This document shows positions 1 through 8,938 of a stretch of DNA of 64,000 nucleotides, in pieces (positions within the stretch are counted from its first letter, which is position 1; every line of letters begins with the position of its first letter). Source of the stretch: Azospira inquinata. GTDB lineage: Bacteria; Pseudomonadota; Gammaproteobacteria; Burkholderiales; Rhodocyclaceae. The notes beneath the pieces are model-generated. The model searched no databases and was not told the DNA's origin. It saw nothing but the letters and a program-made list of their open reading frames with translations. The position numbers and the translations under genes were made by a program. The DNA is taken from assembly GCF_018905915.1 (NCBI RefSeq), contig NZ_CP064782.1, positions 186,001-250,000 of the forward strand, read 5' to 3'.

Positions 1-486
1 ATACTCCACATAGTTGAGCTTGGGCAGTTGTTCCGTACCGCCGGGCTTGGCATTCAGGCTCAGGACAAAACCGGTCTTATCCAAGGCCGCCTGAATCTTG
101 CTGCGGGTGCCGTATTCCCCGCTTTTGTCCTTTTTATCCCAGAAATTCTTGCCTTCCTGCTTGGGATTGATGGGGTGCATGACGGACACCCCCTTGCTGT
201 CATAGACGAAGAAATATTCCTGACCGAGGAAGCGCATAGACCGGAGCACGGCCTTGGCGGCCCCCTGGGCCTGTTCCCGGGTCAGCTGGCCCTTGGCTTC
301 CTGTTCCTGGAATCCGGCGACGGTGGAAGTGGCCAGATTGATGGCCGCCTGGAGGGTGGTCTTCCGGTCTTCCAGCAGTTGATGGCGTAGATGAACGACC
401 TGATAGGTGGCCAGGGCAAACAGCCCCAGCAGGGCCACTAGCACCGATAACACCAGTCGCCCCTTCAAACTTCCGAAATTGAACAT
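1..486 (-). CDS. Methyl-accepting chemotaxis protein, N-terminal part (cut by window edge)
   Basis: The first 162 codons run off the left edge of the window. The start ATG is at 486, preceded by a clear GGGAGGAG ribosome site. A membrane segment covers about residues 8-28. It is followed by a periplasmic single-Cache (sCache_2-like) domain with the typical YFFVYD and VMHPI motifs and a GKNFWDKKD stretch. Cache domains of this kind bind small organic ligands at the N-terminus of chemoreceptors. The signalling domain lies outside the window, so a histidine kinase or diguanylate cyclase with the same sensor cannot be excluded. Confidence 0.75.
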   Translation of the reverse strand, partial: MFNFGSLKGRLVLSVLVALLGLFALATYQVVHLRHQLLEDRKTTLQAAINLATSTVAGFQEQEAKGQLTREQAQGAAKAVLRSMRFLGQEYFFVYDSKGVSVMHPINPKQEGKNFWDKKDKSGEYGTRSKIQAALDKTGFVLSLNAKPGGTEQLPKLNYVEY

Positions 487-646
487 TGGCACTCCTCCCG
501 AGGACGGGCCTGCAACCCAGATTTTGGCGATATGACCTTTGTCTTATATGCCCTTATCGTGGTGCCAGCATAAACACCCGGGGCCCCTTTGTCCATGCCC
601 GATTCCCCGGCTTTCCCTCGCCCGGTTCCCCTCGGCCGTCCCCAGC

Positions 647-684
647 AAAAATGCCCCGCCGGGCTTGGGAGCCGGGCGGGGCAT
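647..684 (-). terminator. Rho-independent terminator downstream of ylqF
   Basis: A 10-bp perfect stem (ATGCCCCGCC at 651-660, its complement at 675-684) is followed in the minus direction by a run of five T. It lies about 110 bases past the YlqF-type GTPase stop codon. The plus direction has no T run. Confidence 0.6.
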
Positions 685-793
685 AAAAATACGTTGGAAT
701 AACAAAGAAAAAGTCAAAAGGAAGACCCCAAGGCTGGGGGAATCCCCTTCCCAGATCGGGACCGACGGCGCCCCAAAGGCGCCGCCCAAAAAC

Positions 794-1711
794 TCAGTCC
801 GCCCTGTCTTGGGATTCCGCCCCGGAATCTTCCGCCTCGGCGGCTGCGGCGGCGGCCAGCATGGCGGCCCGGGTCTCCGGGGTTTCCAGGGAAATGCGGC
901 CCAGGGCCCCCGCCCGGTAATCGGTGAGGAAAATTTGGGCGGCCCGCTCCAGGTCCAGTTCCCCGCCCCGGCCCTTAATCAGGCAGCCCCGCTTGCGGGC
1001 CACCCCTTCCACCACCCCGATGGGGTCCAGGTCCGCCGTGGCAAAGCCGTAGCGGGCGGTAAGGCAGGCCGGATAACGGGTCAGGAGAACGCCCGCCAGA
1101 AATTCCGCCACTTCCTCGTCAATATAGGCATTGGTCCCCACCGCATGGCTGGCGGCCAGCATCAGGCCGTCCGCCGGATGGGCGATCCGGGGCCAGAGCA
1201 TCCCCGGGGTATCCACCAGGGTCTGGCGGGGCCCCAGGTCGTAGCGCTGTTGCTGCTTGGTAATGGCAGGCTGATCCCCCACCGCCGCCACCCGGCGCTT
1301 CACCAGGGTGTTGAGCAGGGTGGATTTGCCCACATTGGGAATGCCCATAATCATCATGCGCAGGGGCTTGAGGTTGTCCTTGCGGTGGGGCGCCAGACTT
1401 TGGCAGAGGCTGGGCAGACGGGCCGCTTCCCCGGGCTTTTTGGCGGAAATGGCCACCGCCTTGATATTGGGCTGGGCGTTGTAAAAGGCGAGCCAGGCCT
1501 TGGTAGCCACCGGGTCCGCCAGATCGGTCTTGTTCAGCACCTTGAGGCTGGGCCGCTGCCGGTGACGGCGCAGTTCCTCAATCATGGGATTGCGGCTAGC
1601 CTCGGGCAGACGGGCGTCCAGCACCTCGATCACCACATCCACCTGTTCCATGGTCTCCGCCGCCTTTTTGCGGGCCGAGGTCATGTGTCCGGGAAACCAT
1701 TGAATCGCCAT
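794..1711 (-). CDS. ylqF: Ribosome-biogenesis GTPase, YlqF/RbgA family
   Basis: A 305-residue circularly permuted GTPase of the YlqF/RbgA/YawG group, which acts in late large-subunit (50S) assembly. The motif order shows the permutation: NKTD (G4) at residues 60-63, SAK (G5) at 89-91, then GIPNVGKST (G1, P-loop) at 123-131 and DTPG (G3) at 167-170. The start at 1711 gives the family's usual opening MAIQWFPGHM. The open frame extends upstream to 2002, but that part has no homology and lacks a plausible start. The C-terminus is alanine- and acid-rich. It is transcribed alone, with a terminator near 650. The family is clear; the exact subgroup in proteobacteria is less studied than B. subtilis RbgA. 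Confidence 0.93.
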   Translation of the reverse strand: MAIQWFPGHMTSARKKAAETMEQVDVVIEVLDARLPEASRNPMIEELRRHRQRPSLKVLNKTDLADPVATKAWLAFYNAQPNIKAVAISAKKPGEAARLPSLCQSLAPHRKDNLKPLRMMIMGIPNVGKSTLLNTLVKRRVAAVGDQPAITKQQQRYDLGPRQTLVDTPGMLWPRIAHPADGLMLAASHAVGTNAYIDEEVAEFLAGVLLTRYPACLTARYGFATADLDPIGVVEGVARKRGCLIKGRGGELDLERAAQIFLTDYRAGALGRISLETPETRAAMLAAAAAAEAEDSGAESQDRAD

Positions 1712-1763
1712 GGGATTGCTGCCTAAGAGGAAAAAAGGGAAGGGAAAAACGCCGGGGGCCGCC

Positions 1764-1791
1764 ATTATGGCAGGACTTGGGGCTAGGCCCA
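1764..1791 (-). promoter_or_regulatory. Candidate sigma70 promoter for ylqF
   Basis: Reading the minus strand there is TTGGGC (1791-1786), a 16-bp spacer and CATAAT (1769-1764), about 50 bases before the ylqF start codon. The 414-bp gap up to srkA (1712-2125) holds no other gene that I can support. Confidence 0.4.
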
Positions 1792-2125
1792 ATCCCAAGG
1801 GCACGGCAAGGCCTGGGATTGGGCTGCCCGCCCCCAGCCATTCCCCCAAGCCGGGCGCTCCCGGGATCGAAGCCGGCTCTCCCGGAGTCAGCCGGAGAAC
1901 GGGAGTCACCCGAATTCGCCCGGCATCACTTTTCCCAGCAAGGACCCGGCGCCTGGGGCGGACGCTCCCGGGCCCGGAGGCGGCACGGGCGAAAGCGTAC
2001 AATAGGGGTTTTGGCTCAGCCTAGGGACGCTCCAACCCTGGTTTTGCTTCCCCATGGGTAAGCGCCGCCCCCACGGCCCCCATAGCCAGCCTTCCCCCGA
2101 CCGAAAAAGCCCTAGCCCCTCGCCC

Positions 2126-3157
2126 ATGACCCAGGACACGCCCCTCGCCCCCCCGCCCCCCTACGCCGGGCTGACGCCGGATTGCGTTCTGGATGCCCTG
2201 GAAAGCCTGGGGCTGAATCCGGATGGGCGGCTCCTGGCCCTGAACAGCTACGAAAACCGGGTCTATCAAATCTGGCTGGATGCGCCCCCCGGGGCCACGC
2301 CCCAGCCCCCCCTGGTGGTAGCCAAGTTCTACCGGCCGGGCCGCTGGTCCGACGCCGCCATTCTGGAAGAACACGGTTTCACCGCCGAACTGGCGGAGCG
2401 GGAAATTCCCGTGGTGCCGCCCCTGGTCATCCAGGGAGCCACCCTGCACCACCACGGCGGATTCCGTTTTGCCCTCTTCCCCCGCAAGGGGGGCCGGGCG
2501 CCGGAACTGGAAACGCCCCAGACCCTGGAGTGGCTGGGCCGCTTCCTGGGCCGCATCCATGCCATAGGCGCCCTAAAGCCCTTCCTGGCCCGGCCCACCC
2601 TGGATCTGGACAGCTTCGGGCTGGCTTCCCGGGACTTTCTCCTGGCCGGGAATTTTCTGCCCCCCGAGCTCCTCATCTCCTGGACCTCCACGGTGAATAT
2701 GGCCCTGGACGGAGTACGGCGCTGTTATGACCGGGCCGGGGATATTCCCCTGCTGCGCCTCCACGGGGACTGCCACCTGGGCAATGTGCTGTGGGTGGAA
2801 GGGGGCGAGGCCCCCGGCCCCCATTTCGTGGATTTTGACGACAGCCGCATGGGTCCGGCCATCCAGGATCTGTGGATGCTCCTTTCCGGCGACCGGGGTG
2901 CCATGCAGTACCAGCTCACCGAAATCCTGGCGGGCTACGAAGACTTTGCCGAATTCCATCCCCGGGAGCTGTTCCTGGTGGAAGCCCTGCGCACCCTGCG
3001 CCTGCTCCATTACTCCGCCTGGCTGGCCAAACGCTGGGACGATCCGGCCTTTCCCGCCGCCTTTCCCTGGTTCCAAACCCCCCGCTACTGGGAGGAACGG
3101 ATTCTGGAACTAAAGGAACAGATTGCCCTGATGGATGAGCCGCCCCTGGCGGCCTGA
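2126..3157 (+). CDS. srkA: Stress response kinase A (SrkA/YihE family)
   Basis: A 343-residue protein of the SrkA/YihE family, a cytosolic Ser/Thr kinase of the aminoglycoside-phosphotransferase fold that protects stressed cells from programmed death in E. coli. The catalytic loop HGDCHLGN is at residues 213-220 and the metal-binding segment FVDFDDS at 234-240, followed by GPAIQDLWMLL. The length matches the family (about 330). The frame is open back to 2054, but the extra 24 residues are Pro/Ser/Arg-rich and unlike the family. I therefore use ATG 2126, although no good Shine-Dalgarno is visible. A DUF1615 lipoprotein follows 32 bases downstream on the same strand and may be co-transcribed. 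Confidence 0.92.
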   Translation: MTQDTPLAPPPPYAGLTPDCVLDALESLGLNPDGRLLALNSYENRVYQIWLDAPPGATPQPPLVVAKFYRPGRWSDAAILEEHGFTAELAEREIPVVPPLVIQGATLHHHGGFRFALFPRKGGRAPELETPQTLEWLGRFLGRIHAIGALKPFLARPTLDLDSFGLASRDFLLAGNFLPPELLISWTSTVNMALDGVRRCYDRAGDIPLLRLHGDCHLGNVLWVEGGEAPGPHFVDFDDSRMGPAIQDLWMLLSGDRGAMQYQLTEILAGYEDFAEFHPRELFLVEALRTLRLLHYSAWLAKRWDDPAFPAAFPWFQTPRYWEERILELKEQIALMDEPPLAA

Positions 3158-3189
3158 CCTTTTTTCATTTTTTCCTCACCTTCCTCACC

Positions 3190-4506
3190 ATGAATTTCCC
3201 CGTCTCTGCCCCCATCCCCCGATCTCTCTCCCTGGCCATCGCTGGCCTGGGCCTCTTGGCAGGCTGCGCCACCCAGGCCCCGGTGCCGGTACAACCGGCC
3301 CCCGCCCCGGCCCAGCCCGCCCCCACGACTCCAGCCGTGGCCCCCGGACTGCCGGTTACCCCCGGGGAACCCATCCAGGTCAAACCCCTGCCCCCGGTCC
3401 CTGCCCCGGCGCCCCAGGCCGCTCCCGCGCCTGCCCGCCCGGCCATGATCGGGGAAAAGGATGCCAAGGCCATGATCGCCCGCTACATCCCGGCCAAGGC
3501 CCCGGACCGCATGGGCTGGGCCGGGGACATTTACGTGGCCTTCGCCACCATGCGCATTACCGTGTCCCCCCAGAACATCTGCTCCGCCGTCGCCGTTATC
3601 GAACAGGAATCCAGCTTCCAGGCCGATCCGGTGGTGCCCGGCCTGGGCAACATCGTCTGGCAGGAAGTGGAAAAGAAGGCGGGCAAGTACCACATTCCCC
3701 TGGCCGTGGTGAAAACCGCCCTGCTCAAGCCGTCCAAGGACGGACGCAGCTACAAGTCGCGGATTGACGCCCTGCGCACGGAAAAGGAAATGGACGAGCT
3801 GTTCCACGAAATCATGGGGGAAATTCCCCACGGGGAAAAACTCTTCGCCCAGAAGGACCCGGTGAAAACCGCCGGTCCCATGCAGGTGAGCGTGGATTTC
3901 GCCCGGGAACACATGAAAACCCGGCCCTACCCCTACCGCCACGGGGGAGATATTCGTCCGGAAGTCTTTACCCGCCACGGAGGGGTCTATTTCGGCGTGG
4001 CGGATCTGCTGGATTACCCGGTGACCTACAGCCACCCCATTTACCGCTTTGCCGACTATAACGGGGGCCGCTACAGCAGCCGTAACGCCGCCTTCCAGTC
4101 CGCCCTGGCCCTGCTGGCCCACAAGAGCCTGGCGCCGGACGGGGATTTGCTGCGCTACGACGGCAACAACCAGCCCAGCCGGGAAACCAGTTCCACCCAG
4201 AAGCTGCTCTACGGCTTAACCGGCAAGCTGGGCCTGGGCAAGGGGGAAATCGACCGGGATTTGCGCCTGGAAAAGGAACCGGGCTTTGCCCAGACCGCCC
4301 TTTATCAGCGGGTCTTCGCCCTGGCGGACAAGGCCGCCGGGCGTCCTTTGACCAAGGAAATGTTCCCCCGCATCGACCTGAAGAGCCCTAAGATTCACCA
4401 CCACCTGACCACCGAATGGTTCGCCCACAAGGTGGATGCCAAGTATCAGGCCTGTCTGGCCCGGGTGCCCATGCCCACGGCCCCCACGCCCCAGCCTTCC
4501 CTCTAG
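3190..4506 (+). CDS. DUF1615 lipoprotein with lytic-transglycosylase-like region
   Basis: A 438-residue lipoprotein. The signal peptide ends in the lipobox LLAGC with Cys26 as lipidation site. A Pro/Ala-rich linker covers about residues 27-90. The rest matches the DUF1615 family: VIEQESSF resembles the catalytic-Glu segment of lytic transglycosylases, and GPMQVSVDFA and YNGGRYSSRNAAFQ are conserved blocks. It is probably anchored in the outer membrane facing the periplasm with a role in peptidoglycan, but no member's activity is established to my knowledge. The gene starts 32 bases after srkA in a T-rich gap without a hairpin, so the two may share a transcript. Confidence 0.85.
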   Translation: MNFPVSAPIPRSLSLAIAGLGLLAGCATQAPVPVQPAPAPAQPAPTTPAVAPGLPVTPGEPIQVKPLPPVPAPAPQAAPAPARPAMIGEKDAKAMIARYIPAKAPDRMGWAGDIYVAFATMRITVSPQNICSAVAVIEQESSFQADPVVPGLGNIVWQEVEKKAGKYHIPLAVVKTALLKPSKDGRSYKSRIDALRTEKEMDELFHEIMGEIPHGEKLFAQKDPVKTAGPMQVSVDFAREHMKTRPYPYRHGGDIRPEVFTRHGGVYFGVADLLDYPVTYSHPIYRFADYNGGRYSSRNAAFQSALALLAHKSLAPDGDLLRYDGNNQPSRETSSTQKLLYGLTGKLGLGKGEIDRDLRLEKEPGFAQTALYQRVFALADKAAGRPLTKEMFPRIDLKSPKIHHHLTTEWFAHKVDAKYQACLARVPMPTAPTPQPSL

Positions 4507-4811
4507 GGCCCGCACGGGCCCCATCCCCCGCCGGCGGCCCCCGGGCTTCCGGTGGGGAAATATCCCTGCAATCTGATTCAGGCAAACTGACGGGATAGGC
4601 CCGTCGAAGCCCGCCCTTGCCCCCTCCCCAATACCGGAGACAGGGGAACTTCCAGCGCCCTGACGCACCCAAGGGGCTTGGCCCCCAAGTCTGACGCCCG
4701 GAGAGGCTCCGGGCCCGATCCCGGCCCCCCTTCCACCGGCCCCAGCCCCCTGCCCGCCTTTCGGTGCCCAGGGGCGCCAGGCCGTTTTTTCACTCCTAGC
4801 CATCTGCCCTA
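4507..4811. other. Intergenic gap before pstS
   Basis: About 305 bases with no credible gene. I looked for a Pho box (CTGTCAT-type direct repeats) ahead of the phosphate-binding protein gene and did not see a convincing one. The short GGGCCC repeats just after 4506 lack a T run. Confidence 0.4.
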
Positions 4812-5891
4812 ATGAATCCAGCCATTACCCTTTCCCGCCCCGGCTCCCTTTGGGCCCGGAGCGCCTTCGGCCTGCTGCTCCTGAGCCTTTCCGCTGTCCT
4901 CCAGGCCGCCAGCCCCATGAACGGCGCCGGTTCTTCCGCCGCCCACCCGGTCTATCGCATCTGGGACGAGCAATACGCCAAAACCGGGGGCGCCCCCCTC
5001 AGTTACGACCCCGCCGGTTCTTCCGCCGGGCTGAAGAAAATCGCCGCCCATCAGGTAGATTTCGGCGCCTCCGACATTGCCCCCGCCAAGGACGCCCTGG
5101 CCAAGGCCAATCTGGTCTTTTTCCCCACCGTGGTCACCGGGGTCGTGCCCGTGGTCAATCTGCCCAAGGAGGGGGGCCCCCTGGTGCTCAACGGGGAAAC
5201 CCTGGCCCGCATTTTCGCCGGCCGCATCACCCGCTGGGATGCCCCGGAGATCAAGGCCCTGAACAAGGGCCGCAGCCTGCCCGACAAACCCATCCAGGTC
5301 CTGGTCCGCGCCGATGGCTCAGGCACCACCTACCACTTCAGCACCTACCTGAGCCAGGTGGATGAGGGCTGGAAACGCAGTCGGGGTGCCGCCCCCCTCC
5401 TGCCCTGGCCCCCCGGCTTCAAGGCGGTGAAAGGCAGCCAGGGCATGGCCGACGGGGTGAAAGCCACCCCGGGCGCCATCGGCTACGTGGATTACAACTA
5501 CGTGCAGGAAGACCACCTGAACGGGGTGGCGATGAAAAACGCCGCCGGCAACACAGTCCAGGCCGGGCCGGAAAGCTTCCGGGCCGCCCTTCTGACCAGC
5601 CCCTGGATGCAGGGCGGCGACTTCGCCCAGCCCCTCACCAATCAGCCCGGTAGCGGCAGCTGGCCCATTACCATGGGCACCTTCGTAGTCCTACCCCGGG
5701 TCACCGACCATCCGGAAAAAACCATCCCGGTGCTGCGCTTCTTCACCTGGGCCTTCATGCACGGGGACGATCTGGCCAAAAAAGTAAATTTCGTCCGCCT
5801 GCCCAACGCCATCCAGGCCAAAGCCTTCAAAGCCATCGCCCAGGTGGTGGACAAAAAGGGAACGCCCCTGGGGGTGGATGGGTTGCGCTGA
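4812..5891 (+). CDS. pstS: Periplasmic phosphate-binding protein PstS
   Basis: A 359-residue ABC-transporter solute-binding protein for inorganic phosphate. A signal peptide ends near residue 32. Family motifs follow: GAGSS, YDPAGSSAGLKKI, VDFGASDIAP, RADGSGTTYHF and the GSWPITMGTFVVL block. These segments form the phosphate pocket in PstS structures. The gene is an orphan: no pstC, pstA, pstB or phoU lies beside it. It may feed a Pst permease encoded elsewhere or act in extracellular phosphate sensing. The next gene downstream is in an AT-richer island, so pstS sits at a composition boundary. Confidence 0.93.
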   Translation: MNPAITLSRPGSLWARSAFGLLLLSLSAVLQAASPMNGAGSSAAHPVYRIWDEQYAKTGGAPLSYDPAGSSAGLKKIAAHQVDFGASDIAPAKDALAKANLVFFPTVVTGVVPVVNLPKEGGPLVLNGETLARIFAGRITRWDAPEIKALNKGRSLPDKPIQVLVRADGSGTTYHFSTYLSQVDEGWKRSRGAAPLLPWPPGFKAVKGSQGMADGVKATPGAIGYVDYNYVQEDHLNGVAMKNAAGNTVQAGPESFRAALLTSPWMQGGDFAQPLTNQPGSGSWPITMGTFVVLPRVTDHPEKTIPVLRFFTWAFMHGDDLAKKVNFVRLPNAIQAKAFKAIAQVVDKKGTPLGVDGLR

Positions 5892-5945
5892 GGGGAAAGA
5901 GCCTTGGCACGACCTTAGATGGACGCCAGGGCCTTATCAAAATAA

Positions 5946-5970
5946 GGAGGAGGAAAAGTATTCCTCCTCT
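5946..5970 (+). terminator. Possible terminator hairpin after pstS
   Basis: Arms AGGAGGAA (5948-5955) and TTCCTCCT (5961-5968) form a perfect 8-bp stem with a 5-base loop, extendable by one pair. There is no long T run, so termination is uncertain. It marks the start of the AT-richer island. Confidence 0.35.
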
Positions 5971-6124
5971 TGCATAACTTCTGGCTTCCCAAGGCTTATT
6001 GAGGCCCCTAGCTTTGCTAGATTTGCATTAGCTGGGACGGTTTACAACTTACCCATGATTCCGGCCCATTAGCGTATTGCGCTATATTTCCATAAGCATA
6101 TTTTTATCTCATGGAAAGACAACA

Positions 6125-7720
6125 ATGGGCAGACGAAACGGTGTAGTTAGCCTGATTAACTCGATTGCGAGGGAAGCGGCAAAGGCTCAACGGCAAGCAG
6201 AAGCAGCCGCTCGACGGGAACAACGCGCAAGAATTGCACAAGCCAGAGAAGATGCCCGACAGGCTGCTGCCGACGCCCGAGAAGAAAAACAGCGTCACTT
6301 AGAAGCCCGTCAGGATGAAACTGATGACATGAATGCCGATCTCGCTTCTGAGATTGCAGAACTCACTGATCTGCTCATCCACACCCTATCTATCAACGAC
6401 ACGATCCGATTTGATGATCTTCGACTAAAAGACGACTACCCCCCATTCAAGATTCCCTCGTCTTTGGCTTCTGCCCCGGAAGCTCCCATCAAGAACACGA
6501 TCCAACCTCCCGGTTTTTTCGCTCGCATAATTCCAGGAGCGACTCAGCGCTATCAAAAAGCCCTGCTTGCCGAGGAGCAACGCTTTAACGAGGAACTCAG
6601 CCTATATAAAGTGGAATGCTCCAGACATGCTGCGGCGATAGAAAAGGAACAAAAAAAATACAAAGAAAGCTATGACTTTTTCCAAACCAAAATTCAGCAG
6701 AGAAACCAGGAAGTGGATGAATTAGAAAGGACTTATCGCAATGGAGAACCGGATGCCGTTGTGACCTATAACACGATGGTCCTGGAAAAATCACAATACC
6801 CAGAGGCTTTCCCCCAGGAATTTCGCGTAGCTTATGTCCCAGAATCGAAAGAACTCGTAGTCGAATATGAGTTGCCGTCGGCCGCTACCATTCCCGAAAT
6901 GGAGTCCTATAAGTACATAAAATCAAGCGACTCAATCGAGGGAAAACCCAGAAAAAAAACCGCCATCAAGGATTTGTATCAGGACATGGTGGCATCGATT
7001 GCCTTACGAACCATTCACGAGGTCTTTGAAGCCGATCAAGTAGATTGTATTCAGGCCGTCGTATTCAACGGTTTTGTCCAAGGCGTAAATCCAGCGAATG
7101 GGCAAGACATCATCTCCCATCTCATCTCAGTTCGAGCCACCAAAGAAGCGTTTTTAAGCATCGATTTAGCACGCATCGATAAAAAAGCCTGCTTACGCAA
7201 CCTTGGCGCCAACGTATCTCCTCGCCCCGATGAACTGCAAGCGGTAAAACCAATTGTGGATTTCAATATGGTGGATCATCGATTTGTGGAACAGAGCGAT
7301 GTACTAGCCGACCTCGACGCACGCCCCAATCTCATGGACTTGTCGCCATTCGAGTTTGAAAACCTGGTGAGTAATCTGTTTGATCGGATGGGCCTTGAGA
7401 CCAAGCAAACAAGGTCATCCAGAGATGGTGGCGTAGATGCAGTAGCGTTCGATGCACGCCCGGTCCTGGGCGGTAAGGTCGTTATCCAATGTAAGCGCTA
7501 CAGCAATACAGTAGGAGTGTCAGCGGTTCGAGACCTATACGGCACCATGCTTAATGAAGGGGCCAATAAAGGAATTCTGGTAACCACCAGCGGATATGGG
7601 CCTGACGCCTTCGATTTCTCGAAGGACAAGCCAATTGAACTCATCGACGGCGGCGGGCTTCTCTTCTTGCTCAACGAGGTTGGGGTAAAAGCGAGAATTA
7701 TCTTCCCAAGCGACGCCTAA
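6125..7720 (+). CDS. Mrr-type restriction endonuclease with long coiled-coil N-terminus
   Basis: A 531-residue protein. Residues about 10-85 are a charged Ala/Arg/Glu/Gln coiled coil, and a second coiled region covers about 150-215. The C-terminus is a Mrr_cat nuclease domain of the PD-(D/E)xK fold: DGGVD at 434-438 and IQCKR with Gln455 and Lys457, matching the D...QxK active site. ATG 6125 has GGAAAG about 8 bases upstream; an in-frame ATG at 6077 lacks one. Mrr-like enzymes cut modified DNA, and stand-alone versions commonly act in phage defence. The gene and its upstream region are clearly AT-richer than the neighbours and use different codons, which suggests acquisition. No methylase is adjacent. 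The middle domain I recognise only as a recurrent companion of this nuclease type. Confidence 0.85.
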   Translation: MGRRNGVVSLINSIAREAAKAQRQAEAAARREQRARIAQAREDARQAAADAREEKQRHLEARQDETDDMNADLASEIAELTDLLIHTLSINDTIRFDDLRLKDDYPPFKIPSSLASAPEAPIKNTIQPPGFFARIIPGATQRYQKALLAEEQRFNEELSLYKVECSRHAAAIEKEQKKYKESYDFFQTKIQQRNQEVDELERTYRNGEPDAVVTYNTMVLEKSQYPEAFPQEFRVAYVPESKELVVEYELPSAATIPEMESYKYIKSSDSIEGKPRKKTAIKDLYQDMVASIALRTIHEVFEADQVDCIQAVVFNGFVQGVNPANGQDIISHLISVRATKEAFLSIDLARIDKKACLRNLGANVSPRPDELQAVKPIVDFNMVDHRFVEQSDVLADLDARPNLMDLSPFEFENLVSNLFDRMGLETKQTRSSRDGGVDAVAFDARPVLGGKVVIQCKRYSNTVGVSAVRDLYGTMLNEGANKGILVTTSGYGPDAFDFSKDKPIELIDGGGLLFLLNEVGVKARIIFPSDA

Positions 7721-7827
7721 AACACCCCCTAGGGAATCGCCCCCAACATTCACCAAGTACCAGCCATTTTCAACAGGGGAAGCCGAGCATCATGGCGTAA
7801 AGCCACCGCGCCCCGCTTCCCCTGCCC

Positions 7828-8379
7828 TTAGCGTTCTTTCTCCCCCTTCAAACACACCGGCTCCAGGCTCAGGTTGTCCTGGTCGTTGCCCAGCCAGGCC
7901 AGGCCTTCCTGGATGGTGGCTTGGAGTTTCATGTTCCGTTCCGCCAGTTTGGCCAGGGCGGCCACGCTGTCCTGGGGCAGGCGCCAGACGGAGAGGTTGT
8001 CCAGACCGGCTAGTTTGGCGCCGGTCTGCTGCCACCATACGTCGGCGGAGCGGCCACCGTAGAGGTAGAGGGTGACGTGATTGGCCCGACCGCAGGCCCG
8101 GCGGATATCCCGCTCGTCGGGCTGGCCCAGGTCGATCCACCGTTCCACATTGCCGGTCAGGTCTTTTTGCCAGAGGTCCGGCTCGTCGTCGGTGGAAATG
8201 CCCCGGCCGAATTCCAGGGCCGGGTCGGCGTTGAAAATGAAGGCCAGCAGCCGGGCCATGAGCCGTTCGTCGGTTTCGGACGGGTGGCGGGCCAGGGTCA
8301 GGCTGTGTTCGGCGTAGTAATTGCGGTCCATGTCCGCGATCTGGACATCCGCTTTGAAAATGGTGGATTTGAGTGCCAT
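7828..8379 (-). CDS. yaeQ: YaeQ family protein
   Basis: A 183-residue protein matching YaeQ over its full length (family about 180): it opens MALKSTIFKADVQIADMDR, then has HPSETDERLMARLLAF, the DEPDLW segment and WIDLGQPDE. YaeQ adopts a compact PD-(D/E)xK nuclease-like fold. The E. coli protein was linked to suppression of rfaH defects, but its molecular role is not settled. It is convergent with the restriction endonuclease gene, and the 107-bp gap between them shows no clear terminator. Confidence 0.92.
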   Translation of the reverse strand: MALKSTIFKADVQIADMDRNYYAEHSLTLARHPSETDERLMARLLAFIFNADPALEFGRGISTDDEPDLWQKDLTGNVERWIDLGQPDERDIRRACGRANHVTLYLYGGRSADVWWQQTGAKLAGLDNLSVWRLPQDSVAALAKLAERNMKLQATIQEGLAWLGNDQDNLSLEPVCLKGEKER

Positions 8380-8531
8380 GGCGGCATTTTACCGTGCCCC
8401 GGCCGGAAGCCGCCGGGCAAAGTCCGTTAAAATGGCGTTTTCGCCGGTGGGTGACCGTCCCGCCTTCGCCCCACCCAGGGGCCGGGCCCGGAAGCGGCCC
8501 CGCCGGCCCCATCCCCCACCCGAGGACTGCC

Positions 8532-8837
8532 ATGTTTATTGCCATGAATCGTTTTCGCATCGCCCGGGGCCGGGAGGCCGAATTTGTCGACCACTGGCGC
8601 CACCGGGAAAGCTACCTGGATCAGGTGCCCGGTTTTCTGGACTTTCACCTGCTCCAGGGGGAAAGCAACGAGGAATTCACCCTGTTCGCTTCCCATACCG
8701 TCTGGGAGACGGAGCAGGCCTTTGAAGACTGGACCCGCTCCGAGGCCTTCCGCAAGGCCCACCAGGCAGCGGGCCAAACCGCCCGGGATTTGTACCTGGG
8801 GCCGCCCCAGCTGGAATTTTTCAACGCCGTGCTCTAA
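8532..8837 (+). CDS. ABM-fold (antibiotic biosynthesis/heme monooxygenase-like) protein
   Basis: A 101-residue single-domain protein of the ABM ferredoxin-like fold. FIAMNRFRI, the EFVDHWRHRE helix, PGFLDFHLLQG and the FxSHTVWETEQAFEDWTRSEAFRKAH block fit HmoA/IsdG-like and small quinol monooxygenases. ATG 8532 is preceded by GAGG with correct spacing; the upstream open frame is Pro-rich and not conserved. Members either degrade heme or oxidise small aromatics without a cofactor. The catalytic residues that decide between these cannot be assigned from sequence alone. It lies 101 bases before rlmJ on the same strand. Confidence 0.75.
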   Translation: MFIAMNRFRIARGREAEFVDHWRHRESYLDQVPGFLDFHLLQGESNEEFTLFASHTVWETEQAFEDWTRSEAFRKAHQAAGQTARDLYLGPPQLEFFNAVL

Positions 8838-8938
8838 GGCCCCCGGGCCCCTTGCCCCTGCCTTAATTCCGGCCCCGGGGCCCCATCTGCCGCCCCAACC
8901 GCTCCGGCCCCAGGCCGGAGTTTTCCGCGAAAGCCCCC

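Noticed and set aside
539..1726. 395-residue plus-strand open frame
   Set aside because: It is antisense to the YlqF GTPase, whose motifs are intact, and its translation has no recognisable domain. GC-rich DNA yields many such shadow frames.
4507..4811. Pho box upstream of pstS
   Set aside because: No convincing pair of CTGTCAT-like repeats at the right spacing.
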